Shown here: in pieces, positions 19,101 through 27,357 of the stretch
Layout of the letters: each line of letters starts with the position of its first letter
Position numbering within the stretch: position 1 is the stretch's first letter
Translations under genes and position numbers: made by a program
Assembly: GCF_900109685.1 (NCBI RefSeq)
Contig: NZ_FOBB01000004.1
Coordinates: 530,117-594,116, forward strand
Source of the DNA: Chitinophaga rupis
GTDB taxonomy: Bacteria > Bacteroidota > Bacteroidia > Chitinophagales > Chitinophagaceae
Direction: 5' to 3'
Length of the DNA stretch: 64,000 nt
Notes under the pieces: model-generated
Told to the model about the DNA's origin: nothing
Database searches by the model: none
What the model saw: the letters and a program-made list of their open reading frames with translations, nothing else

Positions 19101-22100
19101 CTACCTTGGGCGGTATTACGCCGGAGTACCTTCTTACGGAAATGGTATCCGGTACAGTGGGGCCCCAGGTTACTTTAGTTACGGTATCGGTACCGAACAT
19201 AAAGGTCTGCGTTACACCGGGCGCCGGGGCGGCAGGTGTGGCAGGCAATACCGGCGGCAGTACCGTGGGTAAAAATTCATATGCACCCATATCCGGTACG
19301 CCTCCTATGAGGGTAGTGGGACGTGGTTTGTAATTAATATCACGGTCGTTGCCGGGCACCTGTACACCGCGGCCATGTATGGCCCATACATCCGGTACTG
19401 TGATGGCAGGCGTCAGGGTGCTATCGTCTGTAAAGGCGGGTTTGTATACAATGGAGCTTATATCAAGGTCCGCGTCATCGCGCCATTGCTGTAAGGAGCT
19501 GTAATCCGTGCCCGCGGACACCAGTGTTGCACCAGTGGTGTACAGGGTATTGTAATCGCTGTTGAAGTTATCCGGGTCATACGGGAAGTACATGGCTTTA
19601 CCGCCGGCGATGTGCGCAAAAATGTTGTTGCGCGCTTTCACGGCTGCATTGGGGCTAAAGTATGCTGCAGCATTGGAGCTGCCGGTGCCGGCAGATGCGT
19701 TCTGTACGCTGTTGTTGTAATAGTTAACGTATTCATCACCATAACCATACAAGCCATAGGCAGTGCTGGCAGTGGTTTTAATACTTACTACGTTGTTCAC
19801 AGCATCTATGTAACTGCTGTAATAGTTTTCCAGGCCGTACAACGAACCGGTGTTGCCGCTAATGGCTTTTATTTTATTGCCGGTTACTTTACCTGGCTTC
19901 AGGGAAGTACCATCACTATAGTAAGTATAAATACCGTAAGTACTGGTAGTGGTGCCGCGTATGTTCACCGCGTTGTTGCTCACTTCAAAGGCAGTATCGC
20001 TGTAAGCGGTATAAATACCGTAGGAAGTGTTGGCGCGGGGTGCTGTAATGTTGATGGTATTTCTATTCACCTTTACACTGTTGGTGTAATAAGTGTAAAT
20101 GTTATACTGGTAAGCGTTATTGACTGTATTGCTGTCTATTACCAGGGCAGATACATGTTCTGCATCGGAGGTACCGGAGATCCAGATACCGCTGCTGCCG
20201 TTGTTGATAGTATTGCCTTTGATCACGGTTTGTACACCTTTCAGATCATCTGCATAAATACCCACCACACTGGTAGTGCTGCTGGTTACAGCGGGCGCTG
20301 TTACAATACAGTTCTTAATGCTGTCGTAAGAGCTGGTGCTGGCCAGCTCTATGGCACGGCCATTGGTAGTGCCGTTTGATTTTATAGTGATCTCCTTATA
20401 GGTAATGTAATTGGCGCTGTCCAGCTTCAGCACATAGTTAGCGGAGCTTGTTCCGTTAAACGTTAAGGTCACGGAAGCGGCTGCATGGTCGCGGCTCTGG
20501 AAAGTAACGCGGCTGGTATCTGTGGCGCCGGGTACTTTGTGCATGCGCACCTGTTCTGTGTACGTGCCGGGGTAAGCGTTAAAGGTTACCCAGCCGGCTA
20601 TACCGCACTCCAGGGCTGCTACGGCCTGTGTAAATGACTGGAAGTTGGTAGCGCTTACCGGTGCTGCCGGGTTAATGGTATAGTTCCCGGACAACAGCGG
20701 TGCATTCATGTTCACGTGTGCGGGTATGGAGTAAGCTGTATCCCCACCGCAGATCACCAGGCAACGGAAGTAATTCTCCATTGTCAGCTCGGTCTTGTAC
20801 TCTTTCACATAGCGGGTTTCGCTGATGGCGCGCCATGGGCCGGTGGTAGTTTTACCGCTCTGCCATACATACGTTTGTCCGCCACCGGTAGTGTTACCGG
20901 TGAGTGTGAGGGCGATAGTGGCGCCCATACAAACATTGGTTGCGGGGTTGGCTACGGCTGTTCCTGCATTGGGTGGCGCTACGCAAGGCGGTATGGTTAT
21001 TTCATACGCGCCCATATCAGGCTTGCTGGTGCTGCGCACAACCGCCAGTATGTCGTTGGTAATGCCTACCGGTGTGCCGGTATTATCCAGCGGGGCTATT
21101 ACCGGGGCCAGGTTACCGTTCGGCATATCGGCATATACCGGGTCTATGCTAATGGAATGCTCATCCTGGAAGTTAGCGGCTTTCCAATCGGCCAGCGTAG
21201 CCTGATTACCATTGTAGTAAGCAAAGTAATTCTGGCTGCCGCCACCTTTCACATAGATGTCGTTATAGTCGGATGTAAGATCTGTATTGGTGCCGCTTAC
21301 ATAAATACCATGCTTGGTGCCGTTACCGCCACGGGTAATGGTGATGATGTTATCGAAGAAACGTACTCCGGCTACATCACCTGCTATATAAAAACCTCTT
21401 GCAGCATCGCTGGTAGTAGCGGCAGCGTTATCCAGCGACACGGTATTATGGTAATAGTAAGTATTGTCTGTATAGTAGTTGTTAATACCGTAAATGTAAC
21501 CGTCATGGTTAATGCCGTACACTACGTTATTGGATACCATGTTCTCTGCTCCGCCATTGGCATTGGTGTACTGGATATACAGGCCATGGAAATCGCTGGT
21601 GCTACCGGCATCGCCACCAAAGGGGTTAAAGATGCGGTTACGGGTGATGAGCAGCTTGTTGCTGGCCTCATAGGTATTGATACCACTTACGGTATAGCTG
21701 CTGTTATCGCGGGTGGGGCGGCTTATGCTGTTAGCTTCTACCAGCGTATTGTTGGTATAGCTGATGCGGATACCGGCTGCGTAATAATCCTTCACCGTGT
21801 TATTGGTGATCTTGTTATTCAGCAGCATCAGGTCCTCATCACCTACCAGGGTAATACCGTAATAACCACCGGTGATGGTGTTGCGGTCAATTACGTTGGC
21901 ATCGCAAAGGGTGGCGCCGGAAGTGGTGGCATCATCATCTGCTGCATTGATCACAATACCGGCATAATCTTCATAAGAGCTGGTAGTGGAGGTAATGATC
22001 TCGCACTTGCGGATGGTGTTGCTGTCGGCATTGCTGATCAGCTGTATACCATAACCGTACTCGCCGGTGCCGGTGGCATCCACCTTCAGGCTATCAAAGA

Positions 22101-25029
22101 TCACATGATCTGTACGGCGCAGCTTGATCACCGCTCTTTCATCTGTATCATCAGAGCTGAAAGCGATGGTGTTGCCATTACCTTTAAAGGTTACCGTGTT
22201 AATGGCTGATGCACCGGGAATAGAATCCAGGATCAGCTGCTCGGTATAAGGCGTGCGGCCTGCTACCACATTAAAGATCACCGGGCCTGCAATACCACAT
22301 TCCAGTGCGGATTTGGCGGCTGCAAAGCTCAGGTAGTTCTTGGGCGTGTTGGCAGGGGCTGTTTTATCAATGGTGTAGGTATCGCCGGGTAGTGCCTGCG
22401 TTACGGTTAACAATACGGATGTTGAATAAGCCGTATTGCCGCTACAGGTTACTGCTACCCGGTAATAGGAGGTAACAGATGCTACGATGATGGTATCCGG
22501 GTTGGTAAGCGGGCTGCCCAGGTTCGTGAACGGACCTGCGGCTGCATTGCCTACCTGCCATTGGTAAGTTTGTGTTAAACCAACGGAGTTACCGGTGAGG
22601 CCCAGGGCCACGCGGCTGTTCACGCACACCGGTGTGGCGCCTACTGTGGCGGTACCTGGTGTGGGCGGCACGGTACAAGGCGGCGGCGTAAATTCATACG
22701 CACCTACATCCGGCGTGGTGGCGCTACGGGCTGCATTATTAATATCGATGGTAATACCAACCGGCATACCCTTGTTATCAATAGATGCATTTACCGGGCT
22801 GTAATTGCCGGTAGATGTGGACGCATACATGGGATTAGAGGCCAGCGAACCGGCATCCTGTGTGCTGGCAGCCTGCCAGTTGGCCAGGGTGGCCTGGTTG
22901 GCGGAGAAGTAGCCGGTGAAGGCATTGGCTACGCCCGGTGCAATAAACAGGTCGTTCTTATCAGATACCACCGTGCTGGTAGTATTGCCAAAGTACAACC
23001 CGTGTTTGGGACCAGGGCCGCTGCGCGTGATGGTGATAATGTTGTTGATGAAATTAATACCATCTATACGGCTGGAAGTAACGTTAAAGCCCCGGGTTAC
23101 ATAAGAGCTGCCGGAGGAGCTGCCATCCAGCGCCAGGGTGTTGTGATAAAAATATACGTTATCGGAGCTGCTGTTATAGAAACCAAATACACTGCCGCTA
23201 CCGCTAAGGTTATAGATAAGGTTATTGCTAACGATGTTTTCCAGGGAGCTTAATGCATCCACACTGGACAGGTACACGCCGTAAAAATCATCTGTGCTGG
23301 TGGGGGCTCCGCCAAACGGATCGGTGATACGGTTCCTGCTGATGCTATCCTTGGTATTGAGGTTGGTGAGGTAGATCCCGTAAAAGTCCGACACATCCGT
23401 ACGTGCGGGGCGGGAGATAGTGTTACCACTGATCAGCGCATTAAAGGAATAGCTGAGATAAAAGCCATAGTTATAAAAATCCTTAATGGTGTTGCCGGTG
23501 AAACGGTTATTGCCGTTGGCAAAGCTGTTACTGCCTACCAGGGTTACACCGTAATAGCCACCGGTAATGGTGTTATTGCTGAAGGTGTTGCCATCGCATT
23601 TGGCATCGCCGGTGCCGGTGGCATCGGAAGCGGAAGCGCTGACAACTATACCTGCAAAGTTCTCTGAGCTGGAAGTGGTGTTAATGTTGATGGTACAATT
23701 ATTCACCACGTTGGAATCAGCGTCGTTCAGCAGCTGCACCCCAAAGCCATATTCTGTGGAGGTGCTGCCGGCTGCGGTGATGACCAGGTCATTAAAGATG
23801 ATATGATCCGCCCCATCGAGCTTGATCACTGCACGCTGGTTACCGTTGGTGGAGGTATATGTAAGCGTTTGCCCGTTACCGTTAAAGGTAACCGTGGCAT
23901 TGGCGGATGCGCCGGGTACAGGGGTCATGTTCAGCTGCTCCGTATAGGTGCCGCTGCCCGCTGCTACGTTAAAGATCACATTGCCGTTAATGCCGCACTT
24001 AATGTAGTTATAGGCATCGTTAAAAGAGTTAAAGTTATGCGTTCCCGTAGGATCGGTGGGTTGGGCTTTGTTAATGGAGAAAGTGCCGGATACCAGTGTG
24101 GGCGATGCTACCTGCACACTGGTGGAATTGGCGGATAAGCCGCTGTTGGCGCAGGTTACTACGCAACGGTAATACGTGCTGACGGTTTGTTTGGCGGTGA
24201 TACCGGCGGTGGTATCATTGGGAATATTTGTCCAGGTGCTATTGTTAGGAGAAGACTGCCATTGATACTTTAACCCGGAAGCCACGGTGGCGCCGGTTAA
24301 GCTCAGGTTAAAGCTTTCATTTAAACACACGCTGCTTACGCTGGTTACCGCGGTACCTGCATTGGGCGTACCGGTACAGGCGGATGCAGGCGTCCAGGTG
24401 AAAATGATGTTCGGACGGGTGGTAGCTGTGCCGGATGTATTGGTGGTAGTGGTGCCGCACAGGCTACCCAGATTGTCCGATACATAGGAACGGGAGCCAT
24501 TGAAGGACAAACCGGTTGTCCAGGGAATGCTTGGGTTGGTGGTGTAGTCATCGCCGCCGTTACAGGCTTCTACGATGATATTATCTGTACCATTCCAGAA
24601 GAAACCACTGGTAAATGTAAAGGCGTTGATACCGGTTATGGGCTGATAATCTACCGGACCGTATACCGGGCTGCCGGTATTTTCCCAGCTGGTGGTGCCC
24701 AGGGTGGTAATGGTAGTAGCAGCGATCTTAAGCGCATACTGTTCTACAATGCCTGCACCATTTAAGTCCGTTACGTTAAATTTTACGGCGGAGATCATAC
24801 CGGGGCCCATACCTGCGGCTATCAGCTCAGAGGCTCTGTACAGGTATTGCGCACGGCTGCCTTCATAATAATCCTGTATAGGGCAGGGATAAGAGTAGCC
24901 GGAACCATTGCCGGTGGTGCCGGTGCCAATGCTGATATCTGTTTGCGCCACAGACCGTGAGGCGAGCAACAGCAGGCAGCAGAAGAGCGGTGCTATTTTA
25001 AACAGCGGTGTAAAAATGTATTTTCTCAT
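16114..25029 (-). CDS. giant beta-helix, IgGFc-binding-type and PKD adhesin with T9SS type B sorting domain
   Basis: About 2971 aa, ATG at 25029; an in-frame TTG at 25047 is less likely. A signal peptide ends about ASRSVAQ. Residues about 30-210 form a jelly-roll-like N-terminal domain. Then come three tandem modules of about 500-600 aa, each made of an Ig-like segment (C-x-P-x-x-G-T-A opening; YQWQSSPNNS, YQWQVGNAAA and YVWQSGKTTT cores) followed by a right-handed parallel beta-helix rich in N/S/T ladders (ISGNTISRPARTD, VEANSISRPTRDN). Residues about 2080-2530 repeat the IgGFc-binding-type module of the next gene (GTRFWVGYGHHQF, YGSASSGATMLLP, YGLGSVESYGFNAGTLV). PKD (WKWEFGDSD), Ig-like and FN3-like domains follow. 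The last about 80 residues are a type B CTD (FIPNAFSPNGDGLNDVLRV). Expected location is the cell surface, via T9SS. Confidence 0.93.
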   Translation of the reverse strand: MRKYIFTPLFKIAPLFCCLLLLASRSVAQTDISIGTGTTGNGSGYSYPCPIQDYYEGSRAQYLYRASELIAAGMGPGMISAVKFNVTDLNGAGIVEQYALKIAATTITTLGTTSWENTGSPVYGPVDYQPITGINAFTFTSGFFWNGTDNIIVEACNGGDDYTTNPSIPWTTGLSFNGSRSYVSDNLGSLCGTTTTNTSGTATTRPNIIFTWTPASACTGTPNAGTAVTSVSSVCLNESFNLSLTGATVASGLKYQWQSSPNNSTWTNIPNDTTAGITAKQTVSTYYRCVVTCANSGLSANSTSVQVASPTLVSGTFSINKAQPTDPTGTHNFNSFNDAYNYIKCGINGNVIFNVAAGSGTYTEQLNMTPVPGASANATVTFNGNGQTLTYTSTNGNQRAVIKLDGADHIIFNDLVITAAGSTSTEYGFGVQLLNDADSNVVNNCTININTTSSSENFAGIVVSASASDATGTGDAKCDGNTFSNNTITGGYYGVTLVGSNSFANGNNRFTGNTIKDFYNYGFYLSYSFNALISGNTISRPARTDVSDFYGIYLTNLNTKDSISRNRITDPFGGAPTSTDDFYGVYLSSVDALSSLENIVSNNLIYNLSGSGSVFGFYNSSSDNVYFYHNTLALDGSSSGSSYVTRGFNVTSSRIDGINFINNIITITRSGPGPKHGLYFGNTTSTVVSDKNDLFIAPGVANAFTGYFSANQATLANWQAASTQDAGSLASNPMYASTSTGNYSPVNASIDNKGMPVGITIDINNAARSATTPDVGAYEFTPPPCTVPPTPGTATVGATPVCVNSRVALGLTGNSVGLTQTYQWQVGNAAAGPFTNLGSPLTNPDTIIVASVTSYYRVAVTCSGNTAYSTSVLLTVTQALPGDTYTIDKTAPANTPKNYLSFAAAKSALECGIAGPVIFNVVAGRTPYTEQLILDSIPGASAINTVTFKGNGNTIAFSSDDTDERAVIKLRRTDHVIFDSLKVDATGTGEYGYGIQLISNADSNTIRKCEIITSTTSSYEDYAGIVINAADDDATTSGATLCDANVIDRNTITGGYYGITLVGDEDLMLLNNKITNNTVKDYYAAGIRISYTNNTLVEANSISRPTRDNSSYTVSGINTYEASNKLLITRNRIFNPFGGDAGSTSDFHGLYIQYTNANGGAENMVSNNVVYGINHDGYIYGINNYYTDNTYYYHNTVSLDNAAATTSDAARGFYIAGDVAGVRFFDNIITITRGGNGTKHGIYVSGTNTDLTSDYNDIYVKGGGSQNYFAYYNGNQATLADWKAANFQDEHSISIDPVYADMPNGNLAPVIAPLDNTGTPVGITNDILAVVRSTSKPDMGAYEITIPPCVAPPNAGTAVANPATNVCMGATIALTLTGNTTGGGQTYVWQSGKTTTGPWRAISETRYVKEYKTELTMENYFRCLVICGGDTAYSIPAHVNMNAPLLSGNYTINPAAPVSATNFQSFTQAVAALECGIAGWVTFNAYPGTYTEQVRMHKVPGATDTSRVTFQSRDHAAASVTLTFNGTSSANYVLKLDSANYITYKEITIKSNGTTNGRAIELASTSSYDSIKNCIVTAPAVTSSTTSVVGIYADDLKGVQTVIKGNTINNGSSGIWISGTSDAEHVSALVIDSNTVNNAYQYNIYTYYTNSVKVNRNTINITAPRANTSYGIYTAYSDTAFEVSNNAVNIRGTTTSTYGIYTYYSDGTSLKPGKVTGNKIKAISGNTGSLYGLENYYSSYIDAVNNVVSIKTTASTAYGLYGYGDEYVNYYNNSVQNASAGTGSSNAAAYFSPNAAVKARNNIFAHIAGGKAMYFPYDPDNFNSDYNTLYTTGATLVSAGTDYSSLQQWRDDADLDISSIVYKPAFTDDSTLTPAITVPDVWAIHGRGVQVPGNDRDINYKPRPTTLIGGVPDMGAYEFLPTVLPPVLPATPAAPAPGVTQTFMFGTDTVTKVTWGPTVPDTISVRRYSGVIPPKVDTSKEFMYFYTEIAAPQPYSFGIQQYYVDSWQGRFKKQADIRLGRTVDTSNTWVVNDSSKVIDAYNIISDTSLNYLNKFTGLKGHLPDPPSVIQPADSSNRGTRFWVGYGHHQFFGSDNSQDMVLYLSAEDSANVVVRINGTSWEKQYHIPANTVISSDLIPKTGLSDARLLSEGWSDKGISIESDVPIVAYAHIYGSASSGATMLLPVGTYAYDYYTLESKQNYGTDTYSWFYIIADYDNTAVEITPSNPSLGGRVADVPFTVTLNKGEVYQVLGALKSGSDGYDLSGSHIKSVSNSAGKCYPVAVFSGSSRTRFGCGGPEGGGDNLIQQNFPSQAWGRNYLTAPTSTDDDPATFMTNIYRVLVKDTATIVKRNGVTLTGLINKRYYEYYSDSADYITADQPVMVAQYMSSTGGCDNTGGLGDPEMIYISPIEQGINKVGLYRNTEESIEVNYLTLIIPTAGVSSLLIDGNNIFDHVYAHPNRPGYTVVIKRWDAEQAQCTVSSDSAFTAITYGLGSVESYGFNAGTLVKNLNSRPSFNNVYDSSGIANDYTCAKTPFRFSMLLSLKPATLTWQFSKVANLTSSRDVTQQNPVPVDSSIVNGRKYFRFVVDSNYVFSAPGTYYVPIVMTDPTIESCNNSLETILPIKVIAAPVVDFTVAYSGCVGDTAQFRGTATTANGVGISSWKWEFGDSDTATIKDPLKKYNAPGTYNVKLSIIAAEGCIGDTTLPVTVNAAPAVALVKDSLTVCAGSNVTFDVQNPDADATYNWYSAATGGTLLGSGTSLTIPNITATNSYYVEAVKDGCTGATRKRAFVTVFPQLTTPVAEIDTIGVNMIRFKWAAVPNATGYEVSIDAGSNWTQPSSGPNGLTHTVSGLQPAQEVTLIVKAKGCEDKISAPVSGKTLPDGIFIPNAFSPNGDGLNDVLRVYGYIIKDIHFMIFNQWGEKVFETNTQTRGWDGVYKGKAQPSGVYIYVCKLQLTDGTMVEKKGAINLIR

Positions 25030-25103
25030 AAAGCAAGTTTTTCTCAAGATGATTCAGGTTGATAATGCTTATAAGTTTGAGGGTTATATGGAATAGTTGT
25101 TTG

Positions 25104-26399
25104 TTAACGAAACCAGCTTATCCAGGCCTTACCATCCTTTGCACTTACCATATCGTAGGCTTTTGGGCCTGTTTGTACCAGGTAAAAGCCGGCGGCATCC
25201 GTCATCTTGCGGAGGGTGCTCACCAGGGGTGTGGGATCTTCCGGAAGATTGCCATAGGCGTCTAAAAATGTGAAATTGACGCGGCCGTCAGCAGCAAAAG
25301 CGGGTTTGCTAAAAGCGAGGCCGTAGCTGAGCTGCGACTGTGTAGCACCGGGCGGCAGGGTTACGATGCCCTGGAAGTCAGGAGTTCCATTAATACCGGA
25401 AAAAGCCGGCCAGTAGCCCATAAAATAAAAGTCGGGCAGCTGCGTGATCTGGTACGCATCATCTACCCCATTGTCATGGAAACCATCCGGGCTAATCCAG
25501 TATTCCTGGTCCAGGCCCTGCTGCCACCAGCGGCGTGCAGCGGTGCTGTCTATTACCAGTGGTTTGGCAAAACCGGCAATAGTAAAGTCAGTACCTTTCA
25601 GCGTTTGTGTGCTCTCGTTCCATACAATATTTTCCAGGCCGGTAATGGTATTAACGCCATCTGTAAATGCAGGTGAGAATGCAATGCCGGTGGCCGTGTA
25701 GTAAAAACCTACTTCCACGCTTTGCAGCACGCCATTGGCATCTTTCCAGGTGAAGGTGATGGTATGCGCGTAGATATTCACCTTTATCTCATACTGGGTG
25801 CTGCCAACGCTGATGCGTTTAAAGTAGGTGAGGAATCTGGTGATGTTCTCAAAAGCACGGTTCCGTTTAAGGTTGTAATAATCCTGCTGTTCCTGCTGGG
25901 TAGCTTTTATGAGATAGGCTTTGCTTTTATTAAAGCGGCCGGTTAATAATACGGTATCACCGGACATACCATTCAGCGCAAACTCAAAATCAGAGCCTAA
26001 GCCCTGGCCATATGCGCCGCCATTTACACCGCCATCCGGATCACTGAGCACATGGATGTAAGAGTAGGTATCAAATAATAAGCTGGGCTGCTGTAATGCT
26101 TTTAAACGGTAGCTGCTTTCCTTTAACGTGATAGAAGAGGTAGCGTCAAAGTCAGAGAACATGGCTACGCGGTTGGAATCATTAAACCGGCAGTAAAAGC
26201 TGAATACACTGTGCGGTATGCCAGCCGGGTAGATCAGCACTTTCCAGCCGTAAGGCGCGCCGGTTAAGGTTTGCTGGTATTTATTAAGCGTATCGTTAAG
26301 CCTTTCATCCGGTGATTTTGGGAAAACGGGATCGTCCTCCTTTTTACAGGCGGTGAAGGTGGCGATGATCAGGAAGAGATATAATAAATATTGTTTCAT
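25104..26399 (-). CDS. DUF4302 domain lipoprotein
   Basis: A 431-aa lipoprotein with a lipobox ending TFTAC (lipidated C18) followed by KKEDD. The DUF4302 family start (SPDERLNDTLNKYQQTLTGA, then YGWKVLIYPAG) is recognisable. DUF4302 lipoproteins are typically encoded with SusC/SusD and an HExxH lipoprotein in Bacteroidota uptake loci. Their biochemical role is unknown, though they are probably surface-exposed accessory or substrate-binding proteins. It is the last gene of the uptake locus, 21 nt after the HExxH lipoprotein gene. About 75 nt separate it from the giant adhesin start, with no evident terminator in that gap. Confidence 0.9.
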   Translation of the reverse strand: MKQYLLYLFLIIATFTACKKEDDPVFPKSPDERLNDTLNKYQQTLTGAPYGWKVLIYPAGIPHSVFSFYCRFNDSNRVAMFSDFDATSSITLKESSYRLKALQQPSLLFDTYSYIHVLSDPDGGVNGGAYGQGLGSDFEFALNGMSGDTVLLTGRFNKSKAYLIKATQQEQQDYYNLKRNRAFENITRFLTYFKRISVGSTQYEIKVNIYAHTITFTWKDANGVLQSVEVGFYYTATGIAFSPAFTDGVNTITGLENIVWNESTQTLKGTDFTIAGFAKPLVIDSTAARRWWQQGLDQEYWISPDGFHDNGVDDAYQITQLPDFYFMGYWPAFSGINGTPDFQGIVTLPPGATQSQLSYGLAFSKPAFAADGRVNFTFLDAYGNLPEDPTPLVSTLRKMTDAAGFYLVQTGPKAYDMVSAKDGKAWISWFR

Positions 26400-26420
26400 A
26401 ATGCTTGGTTTATGTGTGCC

Positions 26421-27329
26421 TTAGTACAACAGCTGGTCAATGGCTTTCCGGGTTTTGGTTTGCAGGCTGTAGAAATCTATTTTCCATACTGCTTTAAAGT
26501 AGTCTACTACCATTGCTTCCTTTTTACGCAGGCGGGCCTGGGCTTCTTCCTGCGGAATGCCGTTAATGCTAACACCGGGCGGAATGCTGTTCACGATCTT
26601 TGTAAAACCTGCATTACCTTCTACCAGCATGGTGGAGATCATTTCCACAAAATCCTCATCGTAGGCCGACATGGCATAAGCGGTTACAAATCCGTCCCGG
26701 CGGGCATCGTAGTCGGAAATATTGTTCCAGTTACCGGTATATAAACCGGCTGTAATGCGCCTGAACTCCTGCGGGTACATAGTGGTCTGGTGCAGGATGT
26801 GCCCGAACTCATGCTCTATTACATGGAACATTTGTTTTACTGTGGCGGAATCGCGGGGTACATAACCGGGCATGCCTTTGGTGCGGAAATCATTCAGCAG
26901 GTATAACACCACTTTACGGCCGCCTTCTGCGGTGCCGAGTGTTATAGTGCCGTTCTCATTCCAGCTGGCGCTGCCGGAGAGGATGAAGAACTTAGGGCTG
27001 TATTTTTTGAAGAAGATCTCTCCTGCTTCATCCATGTAGGTATCTATCCATACTTTCTTAATGGCCGACATTACGGGTATCACCTTTTCTTCCTTGGGCG
27101 GCACCAGGGTTTTGTTCAGCTCAAACTCAAACTGGTCCCATTTATACTTTACGGCAATGTTGTAAGGTTTGGTGATCGTATCATACAACCATTGATCCAG
27201 CGGGCCTTTTACCCAGGTATCGCCACCCAGGCCGGGTATATCGTCTATGGTACTCAGGTCATCTTTCTTGGAGCAGGCTGCCAGGAAAGCGATGGAGGCG
27301 AAGAGCGCGAGTATTTTTATTGATTTCAT
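26421..27329 (-). CDS. substrate import-associated zinc metallohydrolase lipoprotein
   Basis: A 302-aa lipoprotein with lipobox FLAAC (C19). The catalytic zinc motif HEFGHILH is at residues 173-180, giving HExxHxxH with ligands H173, H177 and H180 and catalytic E174. This fits the family of TonB-linked HExxH lipoproteins (TIGR04549-type) that accompany SusC/SusD pairs. It is thought to cleave or process the imported substrate at the outer surface; the substrate is not known. It is encoded 28 nt after SusD and 21 nt before the DUF4302 gene. Confidence 0.92.
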   Translation of the reverse strand: MKSIKILALFASIAFLAACSKKDDLSTIDDIPGLGGDTWVKGPLDQWLYDTITKPYNIAVKYKWDQFEFELNKTLVPPKEEKVIPVMSAIKKVWIDTYMDEAGEIFFKKYSPKFFILSGSASWNENGTITLGTAEGGRKVVLYLLNDFRTKGMPGYVPRDSATVKQMFHVIEHEFGHILHQTTMYPQEFRRITAGLYTGNWNNISDYDARRDGFVTAYAMSAYDEDFVEMISTMLVEGNAGFTKIVNSIPPGVSINGIPQEEAQARLRKKEAMVVDYFKAVWKIDFYSLQTKTRKAIDQLLY

Positions 27330-27357
27330 TCTTTATGCGTTTATGTGTGGCACACGT

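Noticed and set aside
20716..22209. 497-codon plus-strand open frame opposite the giant adhesin
   Set aside because: Its repeated G/V/I/T-rich composition mirrors the repetitive adhesin codons on the other strand; no start context or known motif, so it is a shadow.
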